Below, one piece after another: positions 34,601-45,759 of a stretch of 64,000 nt of DNA (the stretch's first letter is position 1; each line of letters opens with the position of its first letter). Below the pieces are notes generated by a model. That model ran no database searches. It saw nothing but the letters and a program-made list of their open reading frames with translations, and had not been told where the DNA came from. The stretch covers positions 71,982,001 to 72,046,000 of the forward strand of contig NC_088679.1 in NCBI RefSeq assembly GCF_950023065.1, written 5' to 3'. The DNA is from Planococcus citri (lineage: Eukaryota; Arthropoda; Insecta; Hemiptera; Pseudococcidae). A program made the translations under genes and the position numbers.

Positions 34601-36120
34601 TAAATTCTGAAAATCGATCCTATCATACGTTGATCATTTCCAAATCGATTATGGCAAGTTAATTGCAAATCCAAAGTGACGATGGATGAGTTCAAAAAAT
34701 GTGTTTTTTTTTTTTTACAAATTGGAAATCTCAAATATAAAAAAAAATCTAAAACTCGCGAATTTTCACTAAAAAAATACACAAATTTTTTTCTATTTCC
34801 AGTTTCAACACCCTGGATCAGTTTCCGCCATTTTCAAGCTGATCTGTAGCCTCCAACAGGACTCAATTTTTCTCCAGCAATTTGAAATTGCTCCGTAGAT
34901 GGCGCCATAATCAACTCTGACAGCAGAAAATTTACTCCTGTCATAAGTTCGATATTCCGAATTTCCGAATAGATTGAGGCAGGTGGAACTGCCAAAGTTG
35001 ATTACAACTCTTTTTGGATCGAGCTACTTGAAAATTGCTGGAAAAAAGATCATTTTCGCTGGAGGCTCCAGATTGTCCCGGAAATGTGGCAATCGATTTG
35101 AGAGCTCTCCTTTAATATTTATACCTACTAAATTCCAATTTTTATTTCCATTCATTTTTTTTATATATATATATTTTTTAAAATTAATATTTAGTCAAAA
35201 ATTTTCCAAAAATCAACTTTGATAGCTCAAAATTTGATTTTCAAGCCTTTACCGAGTACTTCACACAAATTCAATACAAAATAACATTTTAATTTCTCAC
35301 CTTGAGTAGTGAAGAAGACCAAAGTAAAGATAATCACGAGCATCAGCACAACAATCCTATTCTTGCCAACATCTTTGCTAAACACAACTTTGAAACTATC
35401 CACGATTCGCATCAGATTAAAGAAATTCCAAACACGCATCTTTTTCTCAACTGGAACAGACACATCTTTGACAAAAATCAAAGCCGACAGCAACGTGATC
35501 AGCGATAAAATGAAACACAATAGGTACGTGTAAAAGAACCCGATACTTCGAAGTATATATCCAGCAGCGCCAAACCCTAACAAATTGCCAACAGTTTTAA
35601 AAGTTAGGAAAATACCCAGCCTCATTGTACGACTGTCTGCATCTGATACATCGCATACATACGTCTGATAAGCGATCGTCATCAGAGATCCGCCTCCAGT
35701 GATAATGTCAGCGATCACATTGAGTAAAGCTGCAATGTGGGGGGACCAGTGCCAATAATAAGAATTCACGCAACCGCTCACCGATTGCAGGATTAGTCCG
35801 AAAATGGGCAAATAGATCAATGGTCTTCGACGTCGACCAGCTTCGTCGCTCCAGCACATGGCAAATACAGTGATAATCTTGCACAGGAAGAACATCACGG
35901 TACGGTAAGTTGAATTCACATGGGATGCGAACAGGATTCCTTTTTTTTCATCGTCGCATCGTGTATTTAAGTCTGGCTCGGATGTGGCATTAAATCGACA
36001 TACCTTCTGCAGCATTAAATTTGTGCTAGTGATGTCCATTATGAGATAGATCGCTAAGTACAACGTGGTTGCAGGCTCAATCGTGACATCTTTCAAGAAA
36101 CGTAAACGATTTCTAGACAT
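28575..36120 (-). CDS. SLC46-family transporter, copy E
   Basis: Six exons: 35301-36120, 29926-30027, 29679-29816, 29029-29112, 28778-28931, 28575-28674; 465 residues, the longest copy because the cytosolic tail (about 33 residues, stop TAG) is extended. Exon 1 has TIEPAT in TM1, a FNATSEPD sequon, CDDEK, motif A CWSDEAGRRRRPLI and YVCDVSD; TM7 ends TTQG at CAAG|GTGAGA. Exon 2 differs from its sisters at the loop (KWQEKQF instead of H-W-(N/D)ER-(E/D)Y). Exon 3 encodes MHDGLIGIISG, exon 4 FDVFHGT. It is the most divergent member and pairs with no other copy in the window. Intron 1 is 5.27 kb and holds two complete transposons; the other introns are 97-566 bp. Intact as read; substrate unknown. 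Confidence 0.92.
30429..32301. mobile_element. 1.87-kb hAT-type non-autonomous element
   Basis: Perfect 8-bp target duplication ACTCTTCT at 30421-30428 and 32302-32309. Left end CAGTGCCTATTCTAACGTGTAG; right end, inverted, CAGGGCCTATTCTAAGG. GTGTAGCTCCAA words lie just inside both ends. CAG termini with an 8-bp duplication are the signature of hAT insertions. Internally AT-rich with a 12-bp G run (about 31359-31370) and a T run of about 28 (31646-31673). No transposase found. Confidence 0.8.
32312..33669. mobile_element. 1.36-kb PIF/Harbinger-type element
   Basis: Flanked by TTA on both sides (32309-32311 and 33670-33672). Inverted ends TAGTCCGGCATATGACAATA and TAGTCCAGCATATGACAATA. Arms of about 180 bp carry a C/G run, GCCGATCCTCC, CTTAAAGG-GACATCC and GGCGGCCATTTTG. 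An inner inverted pair (about 32945-33060 against 33378-33483) adds further self-complementarity. It starts two bases after the end of the hAT-type target duplication, so the two elements abut. No transposase. The middle consists of GCCTCCAGC-word repeats. Confidence 0.8.
32740..33480. repeat. GCCTCCAGC-word repeat family
   Basis: Imperfect units with TTTCAAGTCGTTTTGGA followed by GCCTCCAGC and a GATTTTTGAAA/GACTTTTTGAAA word recur at 50-120 bp, some inverted. The same words appear at 11140-11290, 22900-23090, 34800-35060 and 57675-58020, so this is a dispersed family in the genome, not confined to this element. Confidence 0.6.
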
Positions 36121-37449
36121 GTTTACTCAAAACTCGCGACACTACCGATGAAATCACTTCAATCGAGGAACTAACTACTACGAGCACGTGTATTTCGACA
36201 CTATACTATCGTGCCATCAAATCATTCCAATATTGGATGCTCATAGTACCTACCATATTATACACCGTAAGGTAATTTGCATTTTCTACCTTCGACTGGT
36301 TTGCTTACTTATAGAACCTATGCGTTGAATTAATAAAAAGAAATATTACCTATACCTATTCTTAATGCGTTGGTAATTATACATTTGAACGTCCAGCACG
36401 TACCTACGTAATACATATTATGTACATTTAGCTATAGATATACCTACCTATCTACCTGTAGGAAAAAAAACACGAATTGCGCACGAGTACATTCAGATGG
36501 GCACATAAAAAAATGAATAAATAATTCAATAAAATACAATCTTTTCATTACAAACTTTTTACAGTATTAAAATGTATTTCTCAGCAGAATTTCGATAAAG
36601 AATCCATTAGTGAAAAGTTGAATAAAATTACCGAATAGCTAGTAGCTACAGCTACCTCACCTTACCACAGTTTGTACAGTAATAAACTACGTCGTCATTA
36701 TGAATTCGTAAGTAGATTTCATTTCAAAACAAGCGAGCGTTGCACATTGCACATGCACATTATACTCCGCGCCTTTCTTTCCATAAAATACTACCCAACT
36801 TGCATTGCATTTGCGTAGAATATCTCGATCATGTTTTGCAGGAAAATTAAAGTGGCTCCTATTTCTATGATGAAACACATTTTTTGTTTATTTTTTAAAT
36901 CTCACCACCACCACCCCCTCCTCTTCTTCAAAAGATTGAACTTTTTTTGAATAAATTCTAAACATTGTAGTTTCCTTTTTCCCAGCTTATAAGTTGTAAC
37001 TGAGTTGCACTGGGAAGCCCGTCCGTCCCTCACGTTCTCAAAAATTGAGAAAAATTCAAAAAACTAAATTTACCTACACATTTTAATCTTTGGAGTTATC
37101 CCATGTTCATTAGAAAAACATAATTTAATAGCTTTTAGTCCCAGCTTCAATAATAAAATGTAGAACTTATGCCTCTCAAAAAATTATAAAAATCCTTAAA
37201 AAAATGTATGCGTTTCTAATCATTTAATTTGTCCTATTTTCACCTAAAGAACATCATTCGATAGATTTGACGATCTCCTCCTTCTCAATATTGAAAAAAA
37301 CTGAAAGAAAATTAAAAATAAATAATTTTTCATGTTTTTACATTCTTTAGGTACAGAATATTTCAAAAATTGAATGTTCCTCCTGGATGATGAAAAACAG
37401 TAACTTAGTCCCCTAAATTCATAGAATTCCAAATCAGATGTTTCCAAAG
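36121..37449. other. Spacer upstream of copy E, no gene seen
   Basis: AT-rich, with TACCTA words (36245-36470). It must hold the copy E promoter. A short minus-strand frame at 36687-36878 has no homology. Nothing else supported. Confidence 0.4.
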
Positions 37450-37561
37450 AATACTAAAGGATCTCGAAGATGTTAATCCAAAGGGCAAATTGGGACAGAA
37501 CAACGGTTAAATCAAATTGAAAGCTAATAATGCAGGAAATAGAAGACGACCTGATAATACA

Positions 37562-37944
37562 AGCTCCAGAGTACACTTGGCTCATTGTGTCAGCCAAGAC
37601 TTCAGGATGATTAAGGGCATTGCGCTCAAATTCAGAAGAGCCTTTCGCAATGTTGACACATTGAAGTCAAGGGGTGCTAAAGTTGGGGATGTTGTAGAAA
37701 TACACACAAAAGGAAACTATGTCTCATACGCTGTGACAAAAGAAAACTATTAAAAGATAACCCGCAACAGTTGAAGATTTTGTCTGTACTATGAAGGTGC
37801 TAGCCACGAAATGTACAGAACTTTGGATTGAAAAACTGGCAGTCCCAAGGCTAGGATGTGGACTGGATGAACTTGATTGCAGGCTTGTAGGACCGCTCAG
37901 GTTTTGCGGTTGCTCCAATATCAAGGTTCATAGTTTAGAGTTTT
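37562..37944 (+). pseudogene. OARD1-like macro-domain remnant
   Basis: A plus-strand frame reads LAHCVSQDFRM, then KGIALKFRRAFRNVDTLK, then GDVVEIHTKGNYVSYAVTKE, before TAA at 37751-37753. After a frame change it continues ATVEDFVCTMKVLATKC, EKLAVPRLGCGLDELDC and NIKVHSL. The order and motifs match the small macro-domain O-acetyl-ADP-ribose deacetylase family (human OARD1/C6orf130, yeast Poa1): the HC(I/V)S-D-RM--GIA core, the TK-(E/K) segment and the GCGLD motif that carries the catalytic Asp. The N-terminal beta strand with its GDL(F) motif is not recognisable upstream. No introns and no poly(A) were found. The in-frame stop plus frameshift mark it as dead, either a retrocopy or a relic carried by a repeat. 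Confidence 0.75.
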
Positions 37945-38663
37945 CAAATGGTCCAGTCTGGGGGTTGTGCTGGATTCACCGACTCCCAGTCCAAACTTGA
38001 AATGAATCAGTCAGTTGTTCATCAAAATCAAATCATCACTCGACTTCACTCATTCGGTTTCAGTTTCATCAATTTTTCTCTTAAAATTTCCGAGTCCTAT
38101 CTTTCCTGTCACATTGTACCAACTTTCTGCACCACAATTTGTCTGTAGTCAAAATTAATTTGATTTTTCATTTTACCTAATTGTTTTTGAAAAAAAAATT
38201 ATGAACAATTCAATTACCTAGACTACCTAGAGCAATTTCATTAAAAAAACAAATAAAAACAGCCAAACTTCAGAACTTGAAACAGATTACCAAAAAATTG
38301 AATCCATTTAGAAATTAGAGTTACGAGTTGAATTGAAAATTGAAACCCATTTCGCTGAGTTAATTTTTTGAACCTCCAGTGCTGCAAACATAACCTGATT
38401 GTGACAAAATAAACCCAAACAAGTCCAATGTATATATCATAACTTCATAAGCTTGTGAATAAGTTAGTCTGTCATTCTTTACCTTTATTATTCTCAATAT
38501 TAATAATCCCAATTCTATAAATTAAATCTTCTCTATTTTTCATTTCTATATACTAATTTACATATCCAAAAATCAATCAAGCTGCAAGACACCTAAGCCA
38601 GAATTTCCAAGGACTTAGGATAAGCAAGAAAATCTTTCAGAATAGCTGCAGTAAATATACATA
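37945..38663. other. Spacer, no gene seen
   Basis: AT-rich sequence between the macro-domain remnant and the inverted-repeat element. No homology or repeat structure recognised. Confidence 0.4.
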
Positions 38664-40177
38664 TGTGAGGGTGCATATGGAAAGGGACCTTATGACCAAA
38701 AAATCAATTTTTTATTTCTTCACCAAATTTTTGTAGGGACTCTTTAAAAATCGGGTAGAACCCTCCATAGGCCCAAATTTTTATTATTTCATCGATTTTT
38801 TTTACTTTTAAGTGAAGCATGCATACATTTATCATTTATAAAAGTTGAAAAATGACGCAAAAAATTTGAAAAAAGACGTAAAAACGCGTAAAAAATGAAA
38901 ATTTTACAAAAACTCGTGACTTTAATAAGACATGAGTGGAAAAAATCATCAAAAAAATTTTCCGATAGCGGAACTCGAATCGAAGACTTTTGGCAAGGTA
39001 CATATGTTACCGTTAAAGTATTTACTCCAGGTAATGTATGAAATAACTAGTTATTTCCTAGTTATTTCATACATTAACGAAAAAGTATTTAATTCAAGTA
39101 AATTGTTCACAGTTCACCTAGGTAATGTATGAAAAATCTAGTTATTCCATGAAATAGCTAGGTGTGATCAGTTAAATCATGAAATGAGCGGTTAAAAATT
39201 ATTTTATTTCAGAAATATAGTTTTGAGCATAATAAAAAACATTGGTGACAAAAAAAAGCTTCCAAAAATTGAAAAAAAATTATTTATTACAGCACTTTTC
39301 ACTCGCATGACACTTTGAGTTGCACTTCATTCCATTTTTTACACATTGGCAACGTTTATTTTTTCAACTTTTTCAACGGATCCAAAAAGCCTTTCAAAAG
39401 TTCAAAACCTCTTAACTATTGGAAAAAGTTCCATTTTGGTAGGTAACTTATCGCGGTTATCGAGTAATCCACTGCTGAAATGGATGATGTTTCAAGTTCA
39501 CTGAAAACTTTGACAAAGGTCTTTCCACAGAAAAATTTCAAAAAAATCGCCGATCCCCCTTACCACTTCTTGGTCAAATTGACGTGGAATGACCCCTCAT
39601 ATATGTTCTAGCTTTGAATTAACCTTCATTTCTTAGTTTATCGCAGTTCATTCATTGAATTCACACTTTAACTAAACACACCTCGTGTATGTATGAAATA
39701 ACTAGGTAAAGTGTAGAAAAAAAAATCCAATTTCACACTTTTTCGTTAATGTATGAAATAACTAGTTATTTCATACATTACCTGGAGTAAATACTTTAAC
39801 GGTAACACATATACTTACCTAGCCACTGGTATCGATTTACGAAATGTATTTTTTAACAATATATAACTAACTTTAATGTAAAACTATATAAAAAACACAA
39901 GTTGAACCAAAAAACACTGCCACAATCAGCAGCAAACAATTTTCATCAAAACTATAATACCCTAAAATTCTTGATAATATCAACAGAATTGCTAATTTGG
40001 CCAGTACAGGTCATTGGAGGGCGTGTGTGAATGTGTGGTAATGTATAGGACCTTCGAAGTTGGAATAGCCATATATAATCGTACCTTAAGACAAGGGAAA
40101 TAATGCAAAACTTTAAACCCTCCTCTTGTGAAATTTTACTTTTGGTCGTAAGTTCCCTTTCCGTATGCGCCCTCACA
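38664..40177. mobile_element. 1.5-kb inverted-repeat element, TA target
   Basis: Ends TGTGAGGGTGCATATGGAAA and, inverted, TGTGAGGGCGCATACGGAAA, followed by GGG(A)-CTTA-GACCAAAA in both arms. TA flanks both ends (38662-38663 and 40178-40179), pointing to a Tc1/mariner-type target. A second inverted pair lies inside (about 38998-39065 and 39735-39815: GTTACCGTTAAAGTATTTAC, TGTATGAAATAACTAG), probably a nested element. No transposase. Confidence 0.7.
38998..39815. mobile_element. Nested inverted-repeat element with AACTAGTT palindromes
   Basis: The left arm GTTACCGTTAAAGTATTTAC-TCCAGG-TAATGTATGAAATAA and the right arm (39738-39812) are near-perfect inverses of about 65 bp. The self-complementary word GAAATAACTAGTTATTTC occurs in both arms, and ATGTATGAAATAAC fragments recur at 39125 and 39690. 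Exact ends and target duplication not fixed. Confidence 0.6.
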
Positions 40178-40734
40178 TATAAGGTGCACCGGGGCAAGTC
40201 AGAATGTTTTTTCGCCATTTCAACTTTCACCAGCTGTTACTCCCCTTCTAATGAACCAATATGGATCAAATTTATTATGTAGGTTCCCATAAGTGTTCTT
40301 AACTTTGAGCGCGATTAACACCGTAGCTTTTGCTCAGTGGAAAACTTTTCAGAGGCGTAGCTCACAAACAGAGCATCCCAAAGAAATTGCTCTGACACAA
40401 AATTGTAGAGAATTTAATTCTCTTTGAGATCACTCTCATCAGATTTTCACTAGGAGGCACGGTTCATTTGCTATATGCGAAAAACTAAGCGATAGAAAGT
40501 CTGTATTTGAAAACAAATTCAAAACAACAACAAAATACAATTGAACCAAAGACATATAAAATGAAACTGGATCGCGAAAATTTTCACACCGTGATGAAGT
40601 AGGGGTAGTACCCTCAAGTCAGCTTTAGTAGCACTTCACCAGATATAAACCTCTAGAAGCTAGAGCAAGTTTTCTAACTTACCCCGAATTTTGACTTCCC
40701 TCAGTGCACCTTAATAGATAATTGTAGCATAAGA

Positions 40735-41198
40735 ACAATCTTAACATGTGGGCATTGTGGGTGGGCAGTTGGTGAGAAGCCAAAAGAAAGTGCACCGACT
40801 GCCCCACAAATATCCCTATAAATCTCATGGCAATAAACTAGGGGACCTAACTTGTGAGGATCACCCCTAGGCAAAATCACTCCCCTATAAACTTCAGCAC
40901 AAGATGGGTTGGGGGCTTGGTCGTGATATGAACAGGCATGTGTGCAAACGAAGCCTGGGAAGTGACAACTGGGGCTTGGGCAAACGCCTACGGGTTATGG
41001 GTCGCGGTGGCAATCCGTCTCACCTCCCCCCCTCTTTCCCCCTCCCTGCTTAGGTTTGGGGTGAAGCTATAATCTTATTTAGATGCATATTTTTATTCTA
41101 GTAACCCTACGTCTAAGATTGTTTTCTTTATTTTTTCAAAAAACCTCTCTCGCCTAGTGCGACCGAGGTAAATAAATACCTACTCTTGAAAAAAAATC
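40735..41198 (+). mobile_element. LINE-like 3' tail, copy 2
   Basis: Second copy of the block at 26735-27203, with the same order of conserved words (CAAGATGGGTTGGGGGC, AACGAAGCCTGGGA, AAACGCCTACGGGTTATGGG, CCGTCTCACC) and AAATAAATACC followed by a shorter A run (41190-41197). Older or eroded tail. Parent family unidentified. Confidence 0.6.
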
Positions 41199-41729
41199 AG
41201 ACGTACAGGTTATGCTAAGAAGTTCTCACACAGAAATTGAAAATTGAAAAAAATGTTTTTGTTATGTAGAATCCTTCTAAATGGCTAGGTACGTATGTAG
41301 GTACCTAAGTATTTTAGTTCTTTATACAGAGCCTCCAAACCTAAAAAAAAAGAAAATGAAAATTGGAGTCTGTAAAAATTTTTTAAAATTTTTAATTACC
41401 TATTTACAAAGAAGACCAACATGGTTTGGGAGGCAGAAGAAGGTTTTTTCTTGAAAAGGTATAGCTTGGAATCAAAATATTTGATCATGGAATTGTGAAA
41501 AAAAAAGCGGAATTCCAAAACAAAGACCACCCTAATAAACATTTTAGATAGGTACCTATACGTTTCTCAAAATAAACTCCTATTCAAACAAATTTTTTAT
41601 TGACAAATGGTAATTTAAAATACCTATACCCATTACTTGTATTGTCATTTTGAAGTATCTATGTACTATGTAGGTTGGTGTTCTAAGTATAGATTCTGTT
41701 TAATATTCATCAATTCATCATGATGCCAG

Positions 41730-43617
41730 TTATTCATTCCGAGTTGATTCATGTTGGTTCAATTTCTCACTCAAAAAATACGTTGAGCTGAAAATAAAAA
41801 CAGTTTCAATTACAGTGAAAACAATTGAAAACATGGAATTGATTCCAGAATACCGACATGTATAAGAAAACTACGATGATATTTATAGCAATACTCAACA
41901 CAAAGTACGCCGAAGGGAAAAAATCCAAAGTTTCTCGAAAAATTGTACTATAGGCAGGATAGCAAACTGGAATCACCAACCCTAATACACCAACGACACA
42001 GATTAAACGACCTATAAGCAAATGAAGTAAGGTATTTTAATTGGATTGGAATGTTAGTTATAGGCAGTTGATGCCTGACATGATCATTTCAAAATAACTA
42101 AGCAATATTACGAGCACGCATATGGTAGGTAACTAAATGTTTTTTTTTAAACTCACCTAATTCATCTGGTGCGTAATATTTACTGAAAAATGAAAGACTC
42201 ACGGACAAAACAGCGCCATGAAATACATCAAATAAAGGAACTGTAAGCAAATTATGAATAAAACATACTTATTAGTGAAGGTGAAGGATAATTTGTAAGT
42301 ACATACGTATACGTTCAGTTGAAACAAAACAGTTTTTAAACCCTCCTATCATCGTATGGAACAAAAATTACATTACCAACATAAAGATGCCAATTTTGAC
42401 TAGCAAATAAGTATCCAAAAGCTGCTAACGTATCCCAAAATGCAGCCAATGTACCGATCACTCCATCGTGAAGTTTTAGCAGCTTACTCAGTACAACTGA
42501 GCAGAACACACTGCCTGCAAAAAAAAAAAAAAAAAAAAAATTAGTATCAGTAGGTAAGGGGGTGCATTTTGATTATTTAAATGAGATCATTGATCTACCT
42601 AGAATCACTCCGATGTACCTATAAATTACGTACGAACTGTAATCACGTTCATCCCAATGAAATTTGTAGCGTAGAAATAAATACTGGACTGAATTTTCTC
42701 CTATATTCAAATAAAAAAAATACTTCACAAAAAATAATAGGTAGGTACTTACTACTTCATCTGACTTATTAAGTAGGTAGCCACTAGCCAAACTTACCCT
42801 GCGTAGAGAAGAACACCATAATGTAAATAATCAGCAGCATTGCCACGATGTACCTTTTACCACCCAGACTTTTCTTAAAAACTACTTTAAAACTACTGAA
42901 AATTTGCAAGAAATTGATTTGTTGCCAAAAATGACGTTTCTTTTCAACTTGCACCGATACATCTTTAACAAAACTCACAGCTAGTATCAACGTAACCAAA
43001 CATAACACAAAACATATGAAATGCGTGTAGAAAAATCCAAATCTCCGAAGTATGAATCCAGCACTTCCAAATCCGCAAAGATCTCCTAACGTTCTAGCTG
43101 CTGAAAAAACCCCTAACCTCATCGTACGACTTTTCACTTCTGATACATCACATACGTAGGCTTGACTAGCAAACGTCATCAATGGTATTCCTCCAGATAT
43201 TACCTCGCATATTACATTGCACAAAGCACCGTAGAAGGGATCCCATGTCCAGTAATAGGAATGAAAGCAGCCACACACTGATTGCAGAATTAGCCCGATT
43301 ATGGGCAGGAAAATTAAAGGTCTTCGACGTCGACCAGCCTCGTCACTCCAGCACATTGCTATAGCACCGTACAATGTGCATAAAAAAAGCATCGTGAAAC
43401 GTAAATATGTGATCATTTCAGAGGCGAATACTATTCCTTGTTTTTCTTCATCGCAAGGTGTGCTTAGGTCCGGCTCCGATGTGATGTTGACTCGACATTT
43501 TTTCTGAATAAATAAATTTATACCTGTTAATTCGGCGATAACGTAGGTAGCGGTGTATAATAAAAACGCCGGTTCGATTGTTATATTTTTCACGAAACTG
43601 GGTATATTTTTAATCAT
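41730..43617 (-). CDS. SLC46-family transporter, copy F
   Basis: The compact copy: exons 42798-43617, 42599-42700, 42377-42514, 42157-42240, 41858-42011, 41730-41787, with introns of only 97, 84, 136, 145 and 70 bp; 451 residues. Exon 1: TIEPAF, sequon in VNITSEPD, CDEEK (the D-E-E-K variant shared with H), motif A CWSDEAGRRRRPLI, YVCDVSE, FGSAGF, and TM7 ending STQG. Exon 2 WDERDY loop, exon 3 LHDGVIG, exon 4 FDVFHGA, exon 5 VGVLGLVIPVCYPAY. The exon 5 donor must be AT|GTCGGT to keep the family's 154-bp exon and phase 2; a better-looking G|GTATTC lies four bases further on but breaks phase. Tail ends TAA 41730-41732. Probably close to the ancestral, uninvaded gene structure. Confidence 0.92.
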
Positions 43618-43894
43618 AACTGAATTTGAATTTGAAGAACGAACTCGATGAAAATGTTATCTTCTACAAACGACATACAAAGTTTAAACTCGAAATTATA
43701 CTGTACGTTTCCATAAACCAACCTTAAGATAATTAAATATGAGAGTATTTAGCTCGATTAAATGACAATACGAGTAATAAAAGAACTGATACCGTTAACA
43801 CGTAATACGCACTATAAAGCTTTAGTGAGCTTAAATCTACAACAGTATTTTGAATTACGAACGTTTTTTGTACGAGGTAATTGATCTACTTATA

Positions 43895-45759
43895 CAGGGT
43901 GTTCCGAAAATCGTCTACCAAAATTCAACAGTAGATAGTATTCGAGGAGATATACAAAAAAACGTTATTATGATTGGTTACCTGTATTGTGAATTGAAGG
44001 AACCACGAGCAGCGAGCTTCGAAAAACTCTAAATTTACTAGTAATTTTAAGAAAATGGTCGAATCATTTAATTTAAATCATGCACATAGTAACTCGTAGT
44101 AGTCGTAGTACTCGGGTGCACGAACAAAAAATGTCATTATGACAAATTTTTCATCTTCAAAAATGAAGGGCCAAACTTGATTCAAAATTTCCAAATTTGT
44201 TGTGCCCTAGATTTGGAAAATTTTGAATTTTCAAATTGAGTTTGCCCTTTAATTTTGAAGGTAGGAAATTTGTCATGATAACTTTTTTTGTTCGCCCACT
44301 CAAGTACTATATGAGTTAGTGAACTGTGAAGTCATTTAAATAATTCAAACATTTTCTCATCTTTGGCAGATTTTTCAAAATTAGTAAATTTTTGCCCAAA
44401 AATGTTGAACTGACTTCAATAACCGATGAGTGCTCAAATAGACGAACAGAAAGATAATGATGACAAATTGCCTATCTTCAAAATTGAAGGCGCAAACACG
44501 TAAGGTAACCTGCCCTATTATGAGACCCTGCCTAATATGAGACCCTTCGATTTCTCAGCTGTTTATTAGCCCACTCCAGCGCTGATTGCATGTACTAATA
44601 GGTATTTGTCAATAACTAGGCTGCACCTTTCAACTGGCAAGTTTCTGTGAAATGTTTTCATTACATTGCCAATAACATTTTTTTTACTTCGTGAAATATT
44701 TTTAGAGGTGTATTTGGGGACGCATTATTTCGGAACTAGGCAAGGTAATTTTAATATCTTTACATAAATGTGCAGCCAAGATGTTATATTTTATGAATCT
44801 GGCATGTTTGGTGATTCATTTTATGATTTTATGGATTTAGAGGAAATCAAAAAAAAAACACTGATTTCCTAATATGAGACCCCATGAGTTGCCTAATATG
44901 AGACCCCATCTTGTAATACAAATTACATTGAGCTTTCTTGGAACAGGTTAAAAATGGACATAAAACACTTTAAAACGTAATAAAATCATTTAAAATATTA
45001 AAATTGGATGAAATTTGAATAATGGGCCTGTGAACTATGTACAGCTGAAGATTTAGACTTTATGTGCCCAATGCGCACCAAAACTGATAAAAATGGCATA
45101 TATATCCTGTAAAAACGATTTGTATTGTTTATTAACCAAAATATAATGTTTTTATATCCTATTTCCATTTTTTTCCTATATTTTTTTAAAAAAAAACATA
45201 GGGTCTCATATTAGGACCACTTTTTTTTTGTTGTCAAAATTTCAATTTTTTTTTGATCGAAAAAAAATCATATAATTTTTGTTTTTTTTGTTTAATCAAC
45301 ACAAGGGGGTTGTAGATTGGAGTATTGAGTACGTTTTAGTGGAAACAGAATTAAAAAATATGCAATAGGTTCGGAGTGATACAGGTTCTACAAAAAGGTT
45401 CCCATATTAGGGCAGGTTACCTTATCGAAAATTTGAAATCCTTAAAATTTAAAGCTTTCCAAATTTTGGAAAATTCGAATCAAGTTGGTCCCTTCAATTT
45501 TGAAAATGGGCAATTTGTTATGCAAACATTTTTCGTTCGTGCACTCGAGTACTTATGGGTTATGGGCATCATTTGAATGATTCAAATATACCTATTTATT
45601 ATTTTTGATGATTTTTTTCAAAATTATACTGCGATTTTTACGAAGCACGTGACCCCTTCATTTCATAAGAAAGGCAAACAGCCATAATGACGTTTTTCGT
45701 TCGTCTCCTCGAGTACAATCAACAGTTGAATTTTGACAGACAATTTCCGGAACACCCTG
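43895..45759. mobile_element. 1.87-kb inverted-repeat element with CAGGGTGTTCCG ends
   Basis: Left arm CAGGGTGTTCCGAAAATCGT, then ACCAAAATTCAACAGT; the right arm is the inverse, ending CCGGAACACCCTG. TA on both sides (43893-43894, 45760-45761). The inner parts of both arms repeat CACGAACAAAAA / GTTCGTGCACTCGAGTAC and ATTTTGAA(A/G)-TGGGCAA words. No transposase; Tc1/mariner-type by target. Another TA-flanked element (44503-45422) is nested in it. Confidence 0.75.
44503..45422. mobile_element. 920-bp nested element with AGGTAACCTGCCC ends
   Basis: Inverted ends AGGTAACCTGCCCTA and AGGTAACCTGCCCTAATATG, flanked by TA at 44501-44502 and 45423-45424. The word TAATATGAGACCC occurs at the left end (about 44530), again twice near 44869-44911, and inverted (GGGTCTCATATTA) near 45199, so the element is internally repetitive. 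No coding capacity. Confidence 0.75.

Larger units (their letters stand above)
30028..35300. other. Intron 1 of copy E, transposon-filled
   Basis: Contents: unclassified 30028-30420; hAT-type element 30429-32301; Harbinger-type element 32312-33669; unclassified AT-rich sequence 33673-34790 with a G run at 34483; and 34800-35110, another piece of the GCCTCCAG-word repeat family. No gene recognised. Confidence 0.6.
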
